Shown here: one piece after another, positions 35,173 through 49,100 of the stretch
Layout: each line of letters begins with the position of its first letter
Position numbering within the stretch: the first letter of the stretch is position 1
Source: Sipunculus nudus
Taxonomy: Eukaryota > Annelida > Sipuncula > Golfingiida > Sipunculidae
Reading direction: 5' to 3'
Length of the DNA stretch: 64,000 nt
NCBI GenBank assembly: GCA_026874595.1
Contig: CM049307.1
Span: forward strand, 55,013,870-55,077,869
The notes under the pieces: model-generated
Told to the model about the DNA's origin: nothing
Seen by the model: the letters and a program-made list of their open reading frames with translations, nothing else
Database searches by the model: none
Translations under genes and position numbers: made by a program

Positions 35173-37017
35173 CAGGGTTATTGATTTTTTTTATTTAAAA
35201 AAATCGGATTTATTTGATTTTATTCAGACTTTAATGATTTAAATCGATTTTTGAGATTTTTTAAATAAAAGAAAATTGGTCATACTTTACAGAATGTAAA
35301 CTATATAAACCAATGATAGTGGTCAAGCACACTTTTGGACATTGTTAATTGTAATATTTGACAGAAATTCCATAAAAATAAAGGATTTTAGTTCAGCTGA
35401 CTATAAGTCATCTGAGCTATAGTCATGGTCCTTTGTCCGTTGTCCATCCGGCCGTCCTTTAGCAGGGCACGTTTTGAAACCATCGGACCTACGAATCAAA
35501 AATTTGCATACAGTTAGATGTCCCCAAAAAAATCTCCTACCATACCAAAAATTGGGTCACTAGGTCTTAGTTTCCCAAGATATTAAGGAAAACCCTCAAT
35601 TTGTCATTAAAAGCCAATTTTTACACTTCATGTCTGCCAAAAATCAAATGAACTGATCATTTTGATCAGTTTTAATATACATATTCTTCTGCCCAAACAT
35701 AATGCACTTTGTAAAAAATTAGAAAAATATATTTACCCATATAACATGTAAATTGCTGAAGCTAGTAACTTTTTTTTTTTCAGGAATATTACTTTATTTA
35801 AATAAGATTCATTTGTGTACTCAAAATAAGAACTGATTTTTGCCAATATCTTTAGTTATTAGCAATAATTCAGTACCTTCAATTTTGTCCAAGTTTGGCC
35901 AAGCTGTTTCTTCCTTGTACGCACTGTTGATTTAATTTTCACAGCATGTATACATAAGGCTTTAATCTTTTAAAATCTGCTTTTTCAAAGGAATTGATTG
36001 GAAAAAGTAGGTTGTATTCAATTTTTGAGACACCATGTCAATTATTATTTACATCAGCCAGCCCAGTGTAACAGTGGTGTGTAGTGGGTGATGATATGTA
36101 ATCACTCCTCACTCCAGGCAGCTTAGCTTTGCTGGGCTTCAGACAGCTTTACAAAAATTTGATCATGAGAGTCTCCTGCATCTTAAATTCAATGTAGTCC
36201 AGAAAGTGCCATCTGGTATTTGTGTTAAATTCATATATATTTAGTATTTGATTATCACAAAATAGCAAGGCCATTTCCTCTTAGCTTTTCAAATGCTAAT
36301 ATGTAAAAAATAGAAGTGAGTTCATGTTGCATTTGCTAAAAATTTTGCAAAATTCAGCTGAGTGCTGTGACCCATGGGTCCATTGTTTTTATTTATTATT
36401 TATTTGCGTTATAAAGATGGACAGTTTATGGAAGCCCATATAATGATATACATACACTCATTGTGCATTTCTGCGAAGTTGCAATTACCTAGCAACTTAT
36501 CCATTTTAAAATCTTACTTATCTTTGGAAAATCCACTTACTAAATAACATACATGTATGCTTTCAACTGATGTTGCACAAACAAGTAAAGTTCAGCTTAA
36601 TGTAAAAGTATTTGACAGGTGTACACCCTTGCATACTTTATATATTCTCTATTGAATATTCTCATTCAAAAGAGTTTATAAATACAGCCTTCAGACATTT
36701 ATTTATTATTAATTTTATCTATTTGGAAAATGTTGATTATTTATTGGTTTTGCATTTATATAGATGAAATAAAAACAGTGCTGTTAAATCAGATTTCAAG
36801 AGGGTGTAACGTTCTTTTGAACTGCCTCTAAAGCACTAAGTATAAAAATGAAAATAATTGAATTGAAAATATTCGTAAAAAAGAAGAGTAAAATAGAGAA
36901 AACTTATTTATTTTATAGAAATTTATTTGAATCAATGATTTTTTTTTAAATCAAGTGATTTAAATCGCGATTTAAATCGGCGATTTAAATCAACGTTATT
37001 TAAATCAAACAACCCTA
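35173..37017. mobile_element. Non-autonomous hAT transposon, 1845 bp
   Basis: A perfect 8-bp target-site duplication, CAGCCAAT, flanks the element (35165-35172, 37018-37025). The ends are inverted: left CAGGGTTATTGATTT, right reverse-complement TAGGGTTGTTTGATTT. An 8-bp duplication with YAGGGTT-type ends is the hAT signature. Subterminal DNA is packed with GATTTAAATC motifs (about 35238-35247 and repeatedly at 36957-37005), the kind of arrays that bind hAT transposases. No transposase frame exists, so it is a deletion derivative or MITE-like passenger. It holds ordinary AT-rich filler between its ends. Confidence 0.9.
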
Positions 37018-37025
37018 CAGCCAAT

Positions 37026-37900
37026 CATCGATTAAAGAATGGTTAGAATTGTGGGTAAAGAAGCCTTTCCCCCACAAAGCAGTTGGGATCCCTAATACAC
37101 CAGTCGAGTAGGTATGAATGTAGTGAAAAGGCAAATGTAATCCGTTAAAATGTGTAAAACAAATATTGTTTCAAGGCTAATTACATGAACATGAATGTTT
37201 TGTGGTGAGAACTGCGCAGAACCAGTTATTAGTGGCAAACATGCATAAATGTAACGTAATCAGAAGACTTCTTCTGGAATTATGACAAATTCTTATTTAG
37301 ATTTTTTTGACAATTGAGATAAGCTGTCCCGGTCGCCAAGCATTGCCTAACTGGAAGAGGTTCGTTTTAAGCAGGAACGACCACTGGCGGAAGGGTAACT
37401 CTGTGTTCAACGCCTGAGCGATGTTACATGCATTTAACTGTTTAAAATGCCGCCTATTTAACTGACTTCAGACTATTTAAATTTGGTTCCCTTCCTTTTA
37501 CTTCCTGACCTCTTTATATATACAATAATAACCTCCACATACTTCTCAAGGCAACTTTTCAATCTTTCTACTTGGCCCCTCCTACTGTGCTCTTATTTAG
37601 TCACTAAATACAATATCTTCCAAAATGTTACAATAATGAATAGTAACACTTAACTCCACATAGTTTGCAACCACCTTGTTTTTTACATCATTGTCACATC
37701 TTTATCTTCGTACTTTTTGTTTGTTTTAGTTTATAGTAAGTAAAACTTAAGTAAAATAATGCTAAACATTCTCCATGGCTCGGGTGGTATCCCTCTGATG
37801 TCTATAGGGGTGGAGAAAATCAGTGGACCCGGAGAAAACCAGCGTCCTTGGACGGGCAGCCATAACCTACTCTCATATAAACCGCTTGTAAGGTAGGACT
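37026..37900. other. Intergenic DNA with a SINE-like fragment
   Basis: No gene. Around 37776-37870 the phrase GGACCCGGAGAAAACCAGCG, reverse-complemented, resembles the TTTTCTCCGGGTCC core of the repeat at 57990-58245. Confidence 0.4.
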
Positions 37901-37939
37901 TTCATAGCTTTATTTGATATGATTTTTATTAGTTTTACC

Positions 37940-38654
37940 TATGTCTGTCATTCCGTCATTCCGTCCACCCGAACGGACTTTTTTTTCGCAATGTCTGCAG
38001 ATATTTGCCTGATTTTTGGTGTGTGGGCAGTAAATGACCAATTACAGATCGAGTTCGGGTTTCGTCCCGGTTAACCTTCTTTTAATCGTATGACGGCCCC
38101 TGAACATAGAAAATTTCATGAAAAATAAAAAAATTATGACAAATGCACATGTATGGCCTTTTTTTTTCGCAATGCTTGCAGATATTGGCTTAATTTTTGG
38201 TGTGTGGGTACATATTGACCACTTACAGATCGAGTTCGCGTTTTGTCCTGGTTGACCTACTTTGACCGTATGACGTTTCCTGACCATAGAAAATTTCATG
38301 AAAAATTGAAATTTTCATAATAAATGCACATGTACCGACTTTTTTGGCAATGCCTGCAGATATTAGCCTGATATTTGGTGTGTGGCTTGATCATGACCAG
38401 TTACAGATCGAGTTTGCGTTTTTTCCCGTATGACTCCTAAAGAACAAACTTTTTTTCGCAATACCTGCGGATATTGGCCTGATTTTAGGTTTGCGGGTGC
38501 ATAATGATCGCTTACAGATTGAGTACGCATTTTGTCCTGGTTCTCCTACTTTTGACCGTTTGACTGCTCCTGAACATAGAAAATTTTACAAACTGCAACA
38601 AATATTTCTAATTTGCTCCAGGCGGGGGCATTCGTGTCGTTCCGACACATCTAG
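37940..38654 (+). mobile_element. Helitron-like non-autonomous element with tandem core
   Basis: The 3' end has a GTGTCG-TTC-CGACAC hairpin (38634-38648), then AT and a terminal CTAG (38651-38654) followed by T, matching the Helitron 3' signature (hairpin shortly before CTRR, insertion at A-T). The body is a tandem repeat: GCAATGxCTGCAGATAT-like landmarks lie at 37988, 38169, 38347 and 38458 (periods 181, 178, then a truncated 111). Tandem-cored, palindrome-ended non-autonomous Helitrons (HINE/pearl type) are known from bivalves and flies. The 5' end, near a CTGTCATTCCGTC stretch at about 37945, is not firmly placed. Confidence 0.72.
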
Positions 38655-40994
38655 TTTTTAATGCAATTACTAGAGCGATGCCTTGTGGAGAGAATATTTT
38701 TCTGATAACTTCGAGCTCTCTTGTGTTGAACCAGGGACGTGTTTCTCCTGATTAAATACCTGAATTACAGGCAATATTTATACTAAAGTTCTCTATATCT
38801 TTTTATCAAGTCAAGTGGTTCATCCTCTAACAGACATTTTTACACGATAACGCTTGTATGATGGGTCAATTACTTACAGTTACTTTAATCTTTGTAAAAT
38901 GATATTTGTATTTGTATTAATTGTGTAGAGTGCCACTACAGGTGAAAGTTCTCGATAATGTTGAGGATTAATAGTTATCAAAAACACCCAAACATGCCCT
39001 TTAACTACTTTTTTGGAACGGGCGAACACTCAAGATTTTTTTTTTCACAGAGGGCATTCATAGAAGGCAATTGATAAAGTGAACATGAAAAGTATCTATT
39101 TGAAATATACATTTAAAGTTAGGATTTGTGAGTGTAGATGCAAGGATCTAAGAATTAATATTTTAATTTGTCAATATTGTAAATTCCAATCATGCATCTT
39201 TGCAGACTGAAACATTCAACATTAATGTTGCTATTTTTAAACCAGTAAGCACGACCACTGAGGAAATCCGTGAATCAATTTACAACATGTACGTTCTTGC
39301 TATGGGTTTTCAGCTCGATACTGAAAAATGTTTCTTCCACAATATTAAGTAACACTCGGTGCCATCTGTGGTGTTACCGGTCACGTGACAAAAAGTCTAG
39401 ACGTCCAGACGGCGGAAATCAATACCGGTAATATTAAACACTTTGATTCTCTAGAAGAAAAGGATCCCGATACATACACATCCCTGTAGACCACATCAAT
39501 AATTAAATTTTTATTCTAAATTTGATTTATGTCATTATGCATGCATCAGAGAATAAGCCAGTGACATTTGAAATTAGGATCCAATATTTATTGGCAAGCA
39601 AGTGGTTTTGACAAGCAAATATGAAAAACTAGAATCAGATGTTAAGGTATTTAATATTTTTAACTTGCCTGGATGTGCAGACAATGTAATTATTGAATAA
39701 ATTAATCCGGCAGTCTTAATTTTTTTTCTTCTTTGTTGAGAGACCGCTGGAGTACATATAACCAAAAAGAAAAAAAATATGATGAACACGATATCAAGTG
39801 ATTTTTTTCCAATGTGTAATCAGATTAGACTTTTTTTTAAATGAAAGAGTGCCACCTGTTGGCGGCGACTGTAGGCGAATGTTCAGGTCCAGTACGACGA
39901 CAACCAATTTAAAGATCAAAAGTAGACATATCTCATATGATTCAATAACATGCATAAGCTGTAAAAGTAAATGCGTATATTTGTGAAAGAAATTCGCATA
40001 TAATAATTGATTTTGTAGCAGAATTGTACATGTATCCGTGAGCGTAAATACTTATGTACTTAATTATTCTCCAGCATCTTTAATGGATTTATGGGAAGTC
40101 CTACTTGATCCACTGTACCTCTAATTCACAAATACACGCATAAACTCGTACAAGAGTTCATAAGCAGGTTTCATGCGTATTCCCACATACGTACATACGC
40201 GCACGCTTTTATATAACACTGAGGTCCATGCCAAGACTTCTGGCCTGTGAAGCAGTCGAGTCCATACCAGTCGAATACGACTGCAGGTGAGAGTTCAGAG
40301 TAAAAAAAAAAAACTTTTCATTGAAAGAAACTCATAATAGAAGATGTGGGAAGTTTTTGTTAATTAATACATGTTTTTACATGTTTAATTACAATCAGCT
40401 CAGCTCCCGATGCAAAGTTAAATCTTGGTATCTTTATTTTCAGTTATAAAAATATCGTGTTATAGTCCTTTGATCCCCTCATGTCCCCTCATGTCTTTTT
40501 TTTTGCTATAAAAATTTGTATTAGTTACATTTCAAGGAAAAAAATTATAATGTAGAGTAGAGGATTAGAGAACCTAATTTTCAAAAAGGTAATAAAATAC
40601 TTACCTTTCAACTTATTTAAGAAACAGAATTATTACAGAAAATATGAGAAATCAGTCTACATTTTACAACATATCCGACCAACTTATGTCGGTCAAGATC
40701 ATTGGTCACATGCGAAAACAGCTTCAATTGACAGCTGCTGATTGGATGATGTCATGTAAAGACTCTTAAATATAACCAGTTAAAACAATGATGATGATGG
40801 AGTTTCTACTCATGCAGAAACACATTATATCTGCCAGTTCATTGTGAAGAGACGAAAAAGTTGTGAAACATAAACTGGGGATTTATTGTTAAATTCTTTA
40901 TTGCCATATTAGGTTGTCACTTTCATATTTAGTTTTCTAGGAAATAATTGAAAAATATAAAATTTTAAGAAAACATAATTGTTTCTGGTTTCAG
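38655..40994. other. Intergenic DNA, no supportable gene
   Basis: AT-rich. Around 40738-40775 an inverted CCAAT (ATTGG) and TTAAATATAA stand close together, ahead of the possible terminal exon at 40995. That evidence is too thin to call a promoter. Confidence 0.4.
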
Positions 40995-41111
40995 GTGGCA
41001 AACCGCGATAATTTCTTTATTTCCACTAAACACAGAAGACGATCACAACGAAAGCCCAAACGAATGTGTGCAAGGGTCCATCAGAGGTCAGCACTATGGG
41101 CCAGAACATGA

Positions 41112-44100
41112 GTATCCATGACAGAATGTAATTCAGGCTCTTCAAAAATAAATTAGTGGCCTGCTAGTCATGATTCAAGTGGTAATAGAACACCCATATC
41201 AAAGGGACGGATCAAAATATTTGCTGTGTGGTGGTATTTGACATCAGGGGCTAATATGGACGTGTTTTGTTTGCTAAACAATGAAGAAAGAAATTTGTTA
41301 CACAAAATTTGTGGTCGTTACCTTGGCTGCGAGAGCTAAAGTTCGTAACAAATTCGGCTACCACGGGTTCCGATGTCAAGCCGTCATGACGGACGGAGAG
41401 ACAAACCTTTCGATTAAAACCAGAATCGTTATTAGTAACTCCTGCATGAATATATGCAAATCAATCGTGAATGTAATATTTATTTTATTCCAACAGAATA
41501 AAGTTATTTTTGGTCTTACCTGACAATGACAGTTCGACAAGAAGATGAAAATGAAAAATTACTGTTAGAATGGCGTGCACATCTACACATACTAGAAATG
41601 ATCCGATCCATATAGCTTGTACTGCTATCTCTCAATGCTAATAAAAAATCCTCGATCGGATGACAGGCTGCCGTTAGAACAAGAGCTCCGAATACAAGTG
41701 AATGGTTCTCGTCCTCACACGGGATAAATACATTGCCCTATATCACAGTGGTTATTAATCATTGGAACAAAACTATATTATGGCGATTAAGAGTATATCT
41801 AAAAATTTAACCGATTGTTTCATCTGTGTTAAGTTAACTCTCCACAAAAGTGTCCTACAAATAATCCTTTATGAGTTACGTTGCTAACCGATATACTATC
41901 GGCGACAAAAAAACATAATACCTCTGCCAGCTAGGTGAGTTATAAAAACACCATTTAGCGACTCTTTCAACTTCAAAATATGTAACAAAGAAATCTTATG
42001 TAAAGCTGCTAACAGATAAACTATCCAGGTGACCAACTAACAAACCAACTAACGACGATAGAAACAGTGTACTTCCTGGTATAAAAAATACATGTACATA
42101 AATCTCTAAATGATGAGAGACAATAAATACTGACACGTTTTAAATTCAACCATTTGTGTATCACAGAAAAGGTTGGACTGTTTATGACTGTGCTTTGCAA
42201 CATACATATTGAATCTTTCAAAGGCCCATTTTCTTAATTAAATATTCAAAGAGAAGCAAATAAACAAGGTCTGGTATAACCTTAGAGGTGCCGACTCTGA
42301 GACTGGCTCCTATTCCCCGTACACACAGGCACTAATCTACACTAATTAATGATAAATTCTGTCTGAAAGATATCCCTGATGCAATTATAAACTAACGCTC
42401 TTAAAAACTTACAGGGGCTTCAATACAGGGAAGATAAGGTATATACTCCACCCCCACCCCCACCCCCACATATTAGCATAGTTGGATGGTCAATGTAATC
42501 ATTCCCTCCCCCGCTTTTCAGGGAATTACATTTTTATATTGATAATGAAATATGTTAATAATTAAAAATACTATACCTGCATCGAAAACAATACCTGACT
42601 TTTTAGATGTCGTATATTTAGAATGTGGCACCGCTCGCGTCAATTTCAACCCCAAACATCAAAAATATTTATTTTGATTTTTATCTTTCAAGAAGATAAA
42701 TAATACAATTTATGTAGTGCTTAATTGTTATTATCCTGCTTTTCCCTGATCATATAACATTTTAATCGAAACATACATAAAAGGTCAAAAATAAAATACC
42801 ATCCGCCCCCACTTATTTATAAAAAAAAGTGCCTGAGAACAATACCTAATTTTTGGCCGAAGTGGTGTTTTAACACGATACGATCGCATTTTCCGAACAG
42901 GCAGTTTTATTATCAGTTTTACGGATGGGGTGACATAATAACTTCTTCACCATGGCAATAGTATCTTATTTTCAATACAATTGCAACATATTGGCATATG
43001 TCAGTGCATTTGACTTTAGTATTTGTGTATTTTGGTCTAAGACGACACGGCTCGTACTGCTCATATACAGCCATGACAGAAGTAAACATGTTTACGTAGC
43101 GGCGTCAATGCGTTGTGTACCGTTTCCGTTTTTATAAGGGATATAGATATATTTAAACTGGGAATTTATGCAACTAGCTTATCATAACTGAATTTTGTCT
43201 ACAAAAAGAGGTACCCGAGATACTGATTTTTTTCCGTTTTAAAGACACAGATCATACTAAGCTTAGAATTCCACCCAAGTGCATACGTGGGGTGGTGAAT
43301 AAAATGTACTCACAGATATATTTAACATTTTAGTCTGCCTTGGTGGCTACTTCCCATTAAGCTAAACTGACGCCACTGCTGCTACAATTAAGAACTGTAG
43401 CTATTTAAACATAGCATGGAAAGTTAGCTTCTATTTGCCATTATTCCTTTTTATGTAATCCATGCCTTTCAAGAGGAACCTATCGTCAAGGGAAATATGA
43501 TCTGCATTAACGACTTTCTCTTTTTGATCTCTACCAAGTGAACGTCTGCCATTGACGAATAATTAACGATTATCAGTCTAAACTGGAGGTGCTGAAAGCC
43601 GTCTAACAACAATTTATGCAAGTCCGTTGTTGCATTAAACGTGCTAAATTCTAAGGTCATGTTTCTTGTCTGAGCTGGTTAAATACAGGACGGGTTATAC
43701 TATACAGAACACTGAGCATCCATTAGAAAAATAACACGTTAAGTGGATTTCGTTGAGGAATGTAACTGTTCTCAGTGACATCATCTTGAAGTAATTTTTC
43801 TTACAATGACACGCATGATAAATGACCAATTATTGAACATGTCCCCAAACTACAAAAGTGACAGTTACGACAAATGACTTAAGTGTTTCTCATTTTTCTC
43901 AAATTACAGTTCGCTGTTTGCCCCTTATTGTCCAGGAGCGTCACACTTTGACACAGTTCACGAGGAAGAGAATTCACACACATACACACAGCCAACCTAT
44001 TTTTGCACACAGTGGGCATTATTGGAAATTTAATTTGAGAGAAATGTCCTGTTTATTTAAGCTCATAAAGAGTGTTTTTTTAGGATTTTTCATTGAGAAA

Positions 44101-45194
44101 TTTGGAAATTCTATAACTCAGTGTGACGGTTCTAACAAAAAAAAAAAAAAAAAAAACAGTTCTAACAATGAAAATAAATTTTTATTCACTTTAAAGTTTA
44201 CAAATAGGACAACATTTATGTATAAGAAGAAAAAATACAAAGTTTTGGTGAATCATAGGTTACTAACATTTGCATCTAATGAAATACACAGGCAGCTTGA
44301 TTCAAAGTGCCGTAGTTTTTATGCCAGTCAAATGTTTCATTATATATTTGGACAAGAGCAACAAATAGGAAAATAAACTCACCGGTTTTACTGTCCTTCC
44401 TTTAATGTCGGCCGCTCGTTGCATGGTATATCAAGAATAAGCACTTTCACAGATGGCATAAAATCCGCAATTTTCCAATCTTTTGAATTTGGACGCAGCC
44501 CTGTTGGTCCCTATCCTTCCGATACGCCTCAAAAGTTTCTCCCTTTGGCATTTCATAAATTCATCCGGTGGCGGAAATATGGGCGGAATCGGAGAGAAAA
44601 CTATGAATTTTTATATATCTAGCTCGTATTCTGAGCATGGTGGTGAACAGTGTCAGCTCGAGTTTCTTTCCTTATTCTTTGTCGCGGTACTGGTGTCCCG
44701 TAGGCATTAAACTCATGACATTTATTTTCCTCTAGTAATGACCATATGATCGCTGAAACTATTATAATAGCCTGAGGGGTCTAGGCTATTTTTGCCCATT
44801 GCTATACCTTCAAGCCATAAATCAAACCACTTTCAATTTGCGAGTGGCGTATCTTCACTATGTTGCGTTGTAAAATACACATTTATCTGCGTTTTTTCTA
44901 AATCGACGGAATGCCTCATGTAACGCAACCAAATTTTTGAGTAACTTTATCGCCAAGAAGACTGATTCGACAAAAATCACAACATTTTATAAGGCTATGC
45001 AATGAAAGCAAAACTATGAGCGGCAAACGTTTGTTAGATCAGAAAACAAAACGCTATGACCCACAGCCTCAAAGAAGAGTAAAACTTAATCTGTCAGGTT
45101 GTGTTTGGTTTGATTCTGACTTAAAGTCTGTAAGATCAATCGGGGTAAACGAATCAGAAATAATGTATCGTTAACTGCCTTGGGAATGCCCTGA
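41112..45194. other. Intergenic DNA, dispersed repeat at 42717-42840
   Basis: No recognisable gene. The longest frame, 172 codons at 43858-44376 (+), spans an A20 tract, has no domain or family resemblance and no clear start context, so I do not call it. Near 42451-42470 is a short CCCCCA repeat. At 42717-42840 lies the partner of the repeat at 10410-10540. Confidence 0.42.
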
Positions 45195-46130
45195 TCGTTT
45201 AGGAATAGCCTGTACAGTGAGAGGAATAGCCTGAACAGTGAGAGGAATAACCTGACAAGTGAGATAAATAACCTGTCCAGCCAAAGGAATATCCTGAATA
45301 GTGAGAGAAATAGCCTGACCAGTGAGAAGAATAACCTAATCAGTGGTAGGAATAACCTTTAAAATAGGAGGAATAGCCTGATCAGTGAGAGGAATAAACT
45401 GAACAATGAGAGGAATGACCTGATCAGTGAGAGGAAAACCCTGTATAGTGAGAAGGATAACCTAAGCAATGAAAGAAATGACCTGAAAATGAGTCTGATC
45501 AGTGAGAGGAATGACCTGAAAAAAATAGAGGAATACAACATGAACAGGGAGAGGAGTATAACATGAACAGATAAAGATAAAGCCTGAACAGGGAGATGAA
45601 TAACCTTAACAGTGAGTGGAATTAACTGTCCAGTGATGAATAACATGAAGAGTTTAACCTAATCAGTGTGAGGAATAGCATAATCAGTGAAAAAATAACC
45701 TGATCATTGAGAGGAATTACCTGAACAGTGAGAGGAATAATCTGAACAGGGAGAGGAATTACCTGAACAGTCAGAAGAACAACCTAATTAGTGAGAGGAA
45801 TAACCTTATCAGTGAAGGGAATAGCTTTACCTGAACAGTGAGAGGAATAGCTTGAACAGTGAAAGGAATAAACTAATCAATAAGAGGAATAACCTGATCA
45901 GTGAAAGGAATAAAGTGAACAGTGAGAGAAATATGCTGCTCTAGAAGAATTAAAGCTAAAACAGTTAGAGGCATAACCTGAACAATTAGAGGAATAACCC
46001 GATCAGTGAGAAGAATTACGTCACCTGATCAGTGAGAGGAATTATATGATCAATGAGGGAAATAACCTGATCAGTGAGAAGAATAACCTGAACAATGAGA
46101 GGAATAAAACATGAACATTTAGAGGAATAG
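45195..46130. repeat. 21-bp minisatellite, about 40 degenerate copies
   Basis: Unit resembling CTGAACAGTGAGAGGAATAA or CTGATCAGTGAGAGGAATAA repeats with a 21-base period across about 935 bases, with frequent substitutions and small indels. The 95-codon reverse frame (45359-45646) with L-S-L-F repeats is its translation. Confidence 0.95.
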
Positions 46131-49100
46131 AATGAGGTAATCGTATTTATATATAGGGTCATTTAAGTTATTTGGTAAATAATTCTGTATGAGTAATTGT
46201 GGTGACTAACATTTTTAGGTACCTGTCCTGACGTAAGTTCTGTTAAATGAAATAGGTTTTTCATGTATGTTGATTTATATTGTTTTTCTTTTCTTTTAAT
46301 GTGCATTATAATGAACATAGATAAAAGTGCGATGTAACTCCCGAAAGTTTACTCCCGAAAATATAAAATTTTGTCTGTATCCCTTTAAATACAAAAGAAA
46401 CATATTCACGGTAAACTCTATAGGTCTGTTTACAAAGGTGAAAACTACCGTTTACGTGATTAAGTATATATATTGATTCTTATCAATTTAATTCCCATGC
46501 ATCTTCTTCAGACAGTTCTCCTCGTCACTGACTGAATGCAAAAACCACTGGAGGTAGCACTGTGCATGGCGTATAAATGCTTCTATCATTTGTGGACATG
46601 GGCGTGGTCCAAAAACGTTATTGCGCTTTTAACTGTTTGAAAACACGTCCTCTTTCCACCAAGCTCTCTCTGCATCCTTATCTAATCCTGACATGACTGT
46701 TTCCCTCAGCATAAAGGGGCCCAATCACCTTTAAAGCATGTTGAGTTAACACGAAAAATAGCTTCTTCCCTTTAAGATTTATCCGTACTAGCAAAAACAT
46801 TGTCTTGAAACCGATTGCATACTCGTGTAAACGAGTGTTAAAGCAGTGAATCGGGCGCAATCGCAGGTGTCACATAAACACAGTGCGTCGGGCCATGTGT
46901 TGCGCGGAGCCATAACACGTGCCAACCAGGAGATGCCTAGATTGACTTGGCCTAAAAAATGTAATACATGTTCCCGCTGGCTGAAACACCGCGTGTTGCC
47001 CCTCTTTATCGGACCTACGGTCACGCGGCTTTGTTATGGTAAACAGATTGTGTTTATAACAGGATTATAACAAGGTATTGAACAATCGTATAGGAAGAAA
47101 ATGAGACTGGGGATGTGCTAGGATGGTTTTGCTGGGGATTTTTTTGTAAAAAGCAAAACTGAACAGTGTGAAACAGTGTGAAAGAATAGGAATAATATTG
47201 CTCCTGATTATGTCCCTTTAAGGGGGCTGCCATTTTGCGAACACAACGGATATCACAGGTCACATTTCGAAATTATGGGTATAGCGATAGCCTACGAAAA
47301 TGACAAAAATGAAAAAAAAAATAAATTAAATTAGGATCAGCAGGAACATTTCAGAGAATAAAGTAATATCGATGGCAAACAAGGTAACTTTTGCTTAAAA
47401 AAAGGCAGATTTATTAAATTCCTTCTGCACAGGTCTTTCAACAAGTTGTATCTGTCATTGTTATGCAATTTGTAATATTATAGGTTTTTAGACCTAATAA
47501 GAAGAACAAAATCATATTAGTACTGGCCGAGGTTTTAATGTAGTTCTAATTATATTATATTCATATCCGATAGTCCAAGCGTGTGACCCGTCACTGAAAA
47601 ATAATGCCGAATTAAATGGAAGAGACTCAAAGAAACTGAGAGGAACGTATGATATATTGAAAGGATTATGAGAAACATGATGAGAGATTTAAGCTGGAAA
47701 GTGAAGTGCTGGAAAAATTACCTTTCATCTGCTCGTAATAAAGTTACATTTTCCATTGTTTCTAATGTACATCTCCATCCCAGATCAAAGTGTGATATAG
47801 AACATTACCACTGCAGGGACAAAAACTTACGATATACATCATCTCTGGATCATACGAAAACTTAAGAAAAGAGGTATTTTTTAAGAAGTCGCAAAGCTGC
47901 TTAAGGGTGTTTAAAATAAGTATTCTTTTACTGTCCGATATCATTAACTGCTACCTTGCATGGACTCAACTGGTCTGTTCAGTATGCTTGTCCACAGGCA
48001 TTATTTTTTTGCGCCCCCCTACAGAGAATGAGTTGAATTATCTCAGTGAGTCATTATAACTACGCAGGAGACATATGTTTTTATCTTGGTTGACTGTTTG
48101 GTTCGTCGTCTATTGTTACACATGAAACCACGAACTCAATGTGATGAAATTTTATTTATGGTTAGAGTAATACCCAAGGAATAAACTGTTACATCTTGTA
48201 GGTAGTCTAGATCACAATAGTGTGATTGTTTTAAGGACTAATGACCATTGCATGAGAGGGAACCGGTTTATCCTGGCCGGTGGTGAGAGTTGCTCACTAA
48301 TATTATATGAGTCGCCTTTATTCTGGCGATCAGAGTTCACACGGGAAGCAATCATTGAGCTGCTCAATCCTCTTGGCTTGCTTAACTATATCCCAGTGTT
48401 AACGTTGCACACGTTGAAGGAATATATGCGGTCTCTTTATTACTGAAACATTATTGTTTGGTCTTTACATATTGTCATTGTTTGATATCCTTATAGGTGT
48501 AAAAAAATTGAGATTTCTTATCTCTTTATCGTGATTTTTTGGTAAATATATAGCCCGTCTTTCAAGGGACCACGTTTTTTATGCAGCTAATATCAGAAGG
48601 GCTGTTCTCAGACACGCAGATGCGTTAGTTGACCAAAATAAGCCAAATTCTTCTGCCATGCCCTAAGGCCAAGTCTGCATGGTTAACAAAAAGTGCAGAA
48701 ACCTTTTACATAAGAGCAATTCTTATACAAAATGGGCTTGGTTCCTTTAAGCTGCAAACGCCCATTATAAAGCTACGAATATATTTTTAAGGAGTGGAGA
48801 ACTCAAAGCTGTCTGTCAACGCCAAGTCCATTAAAGCCAACGGGCTTGGGGCGTGAGTGGGTTGGTTTATTCAAGCAGCACAGAGTGACCTCAAAGGTCT
48901 ACATTTCCATAGAACACGGAGTAAGAATCGCCAAGGTTCGCTGGAGTCATAGGAGGCGTGCCTCGTAGATGCATCATGGACAAAACCGTCCTCAGACAAG
49001 TTCGGTCTGGTGATATTTCACGTGTCTGTGCTGCCCTGTGGAATGTAGCTGGGACTTCATGTCCTTCGAAAAGTCCCCGTTTGATGAAGAATGAAATTCC

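Noticed and set aside
43858-44376. 172-codon frame, the longest non-repeat frame on the + strand after the LINE and minisatellite frames
   Set aside because: It crosses an A20 tract, has no family resemblance, no signal peptide, no clear start context and no splice support.
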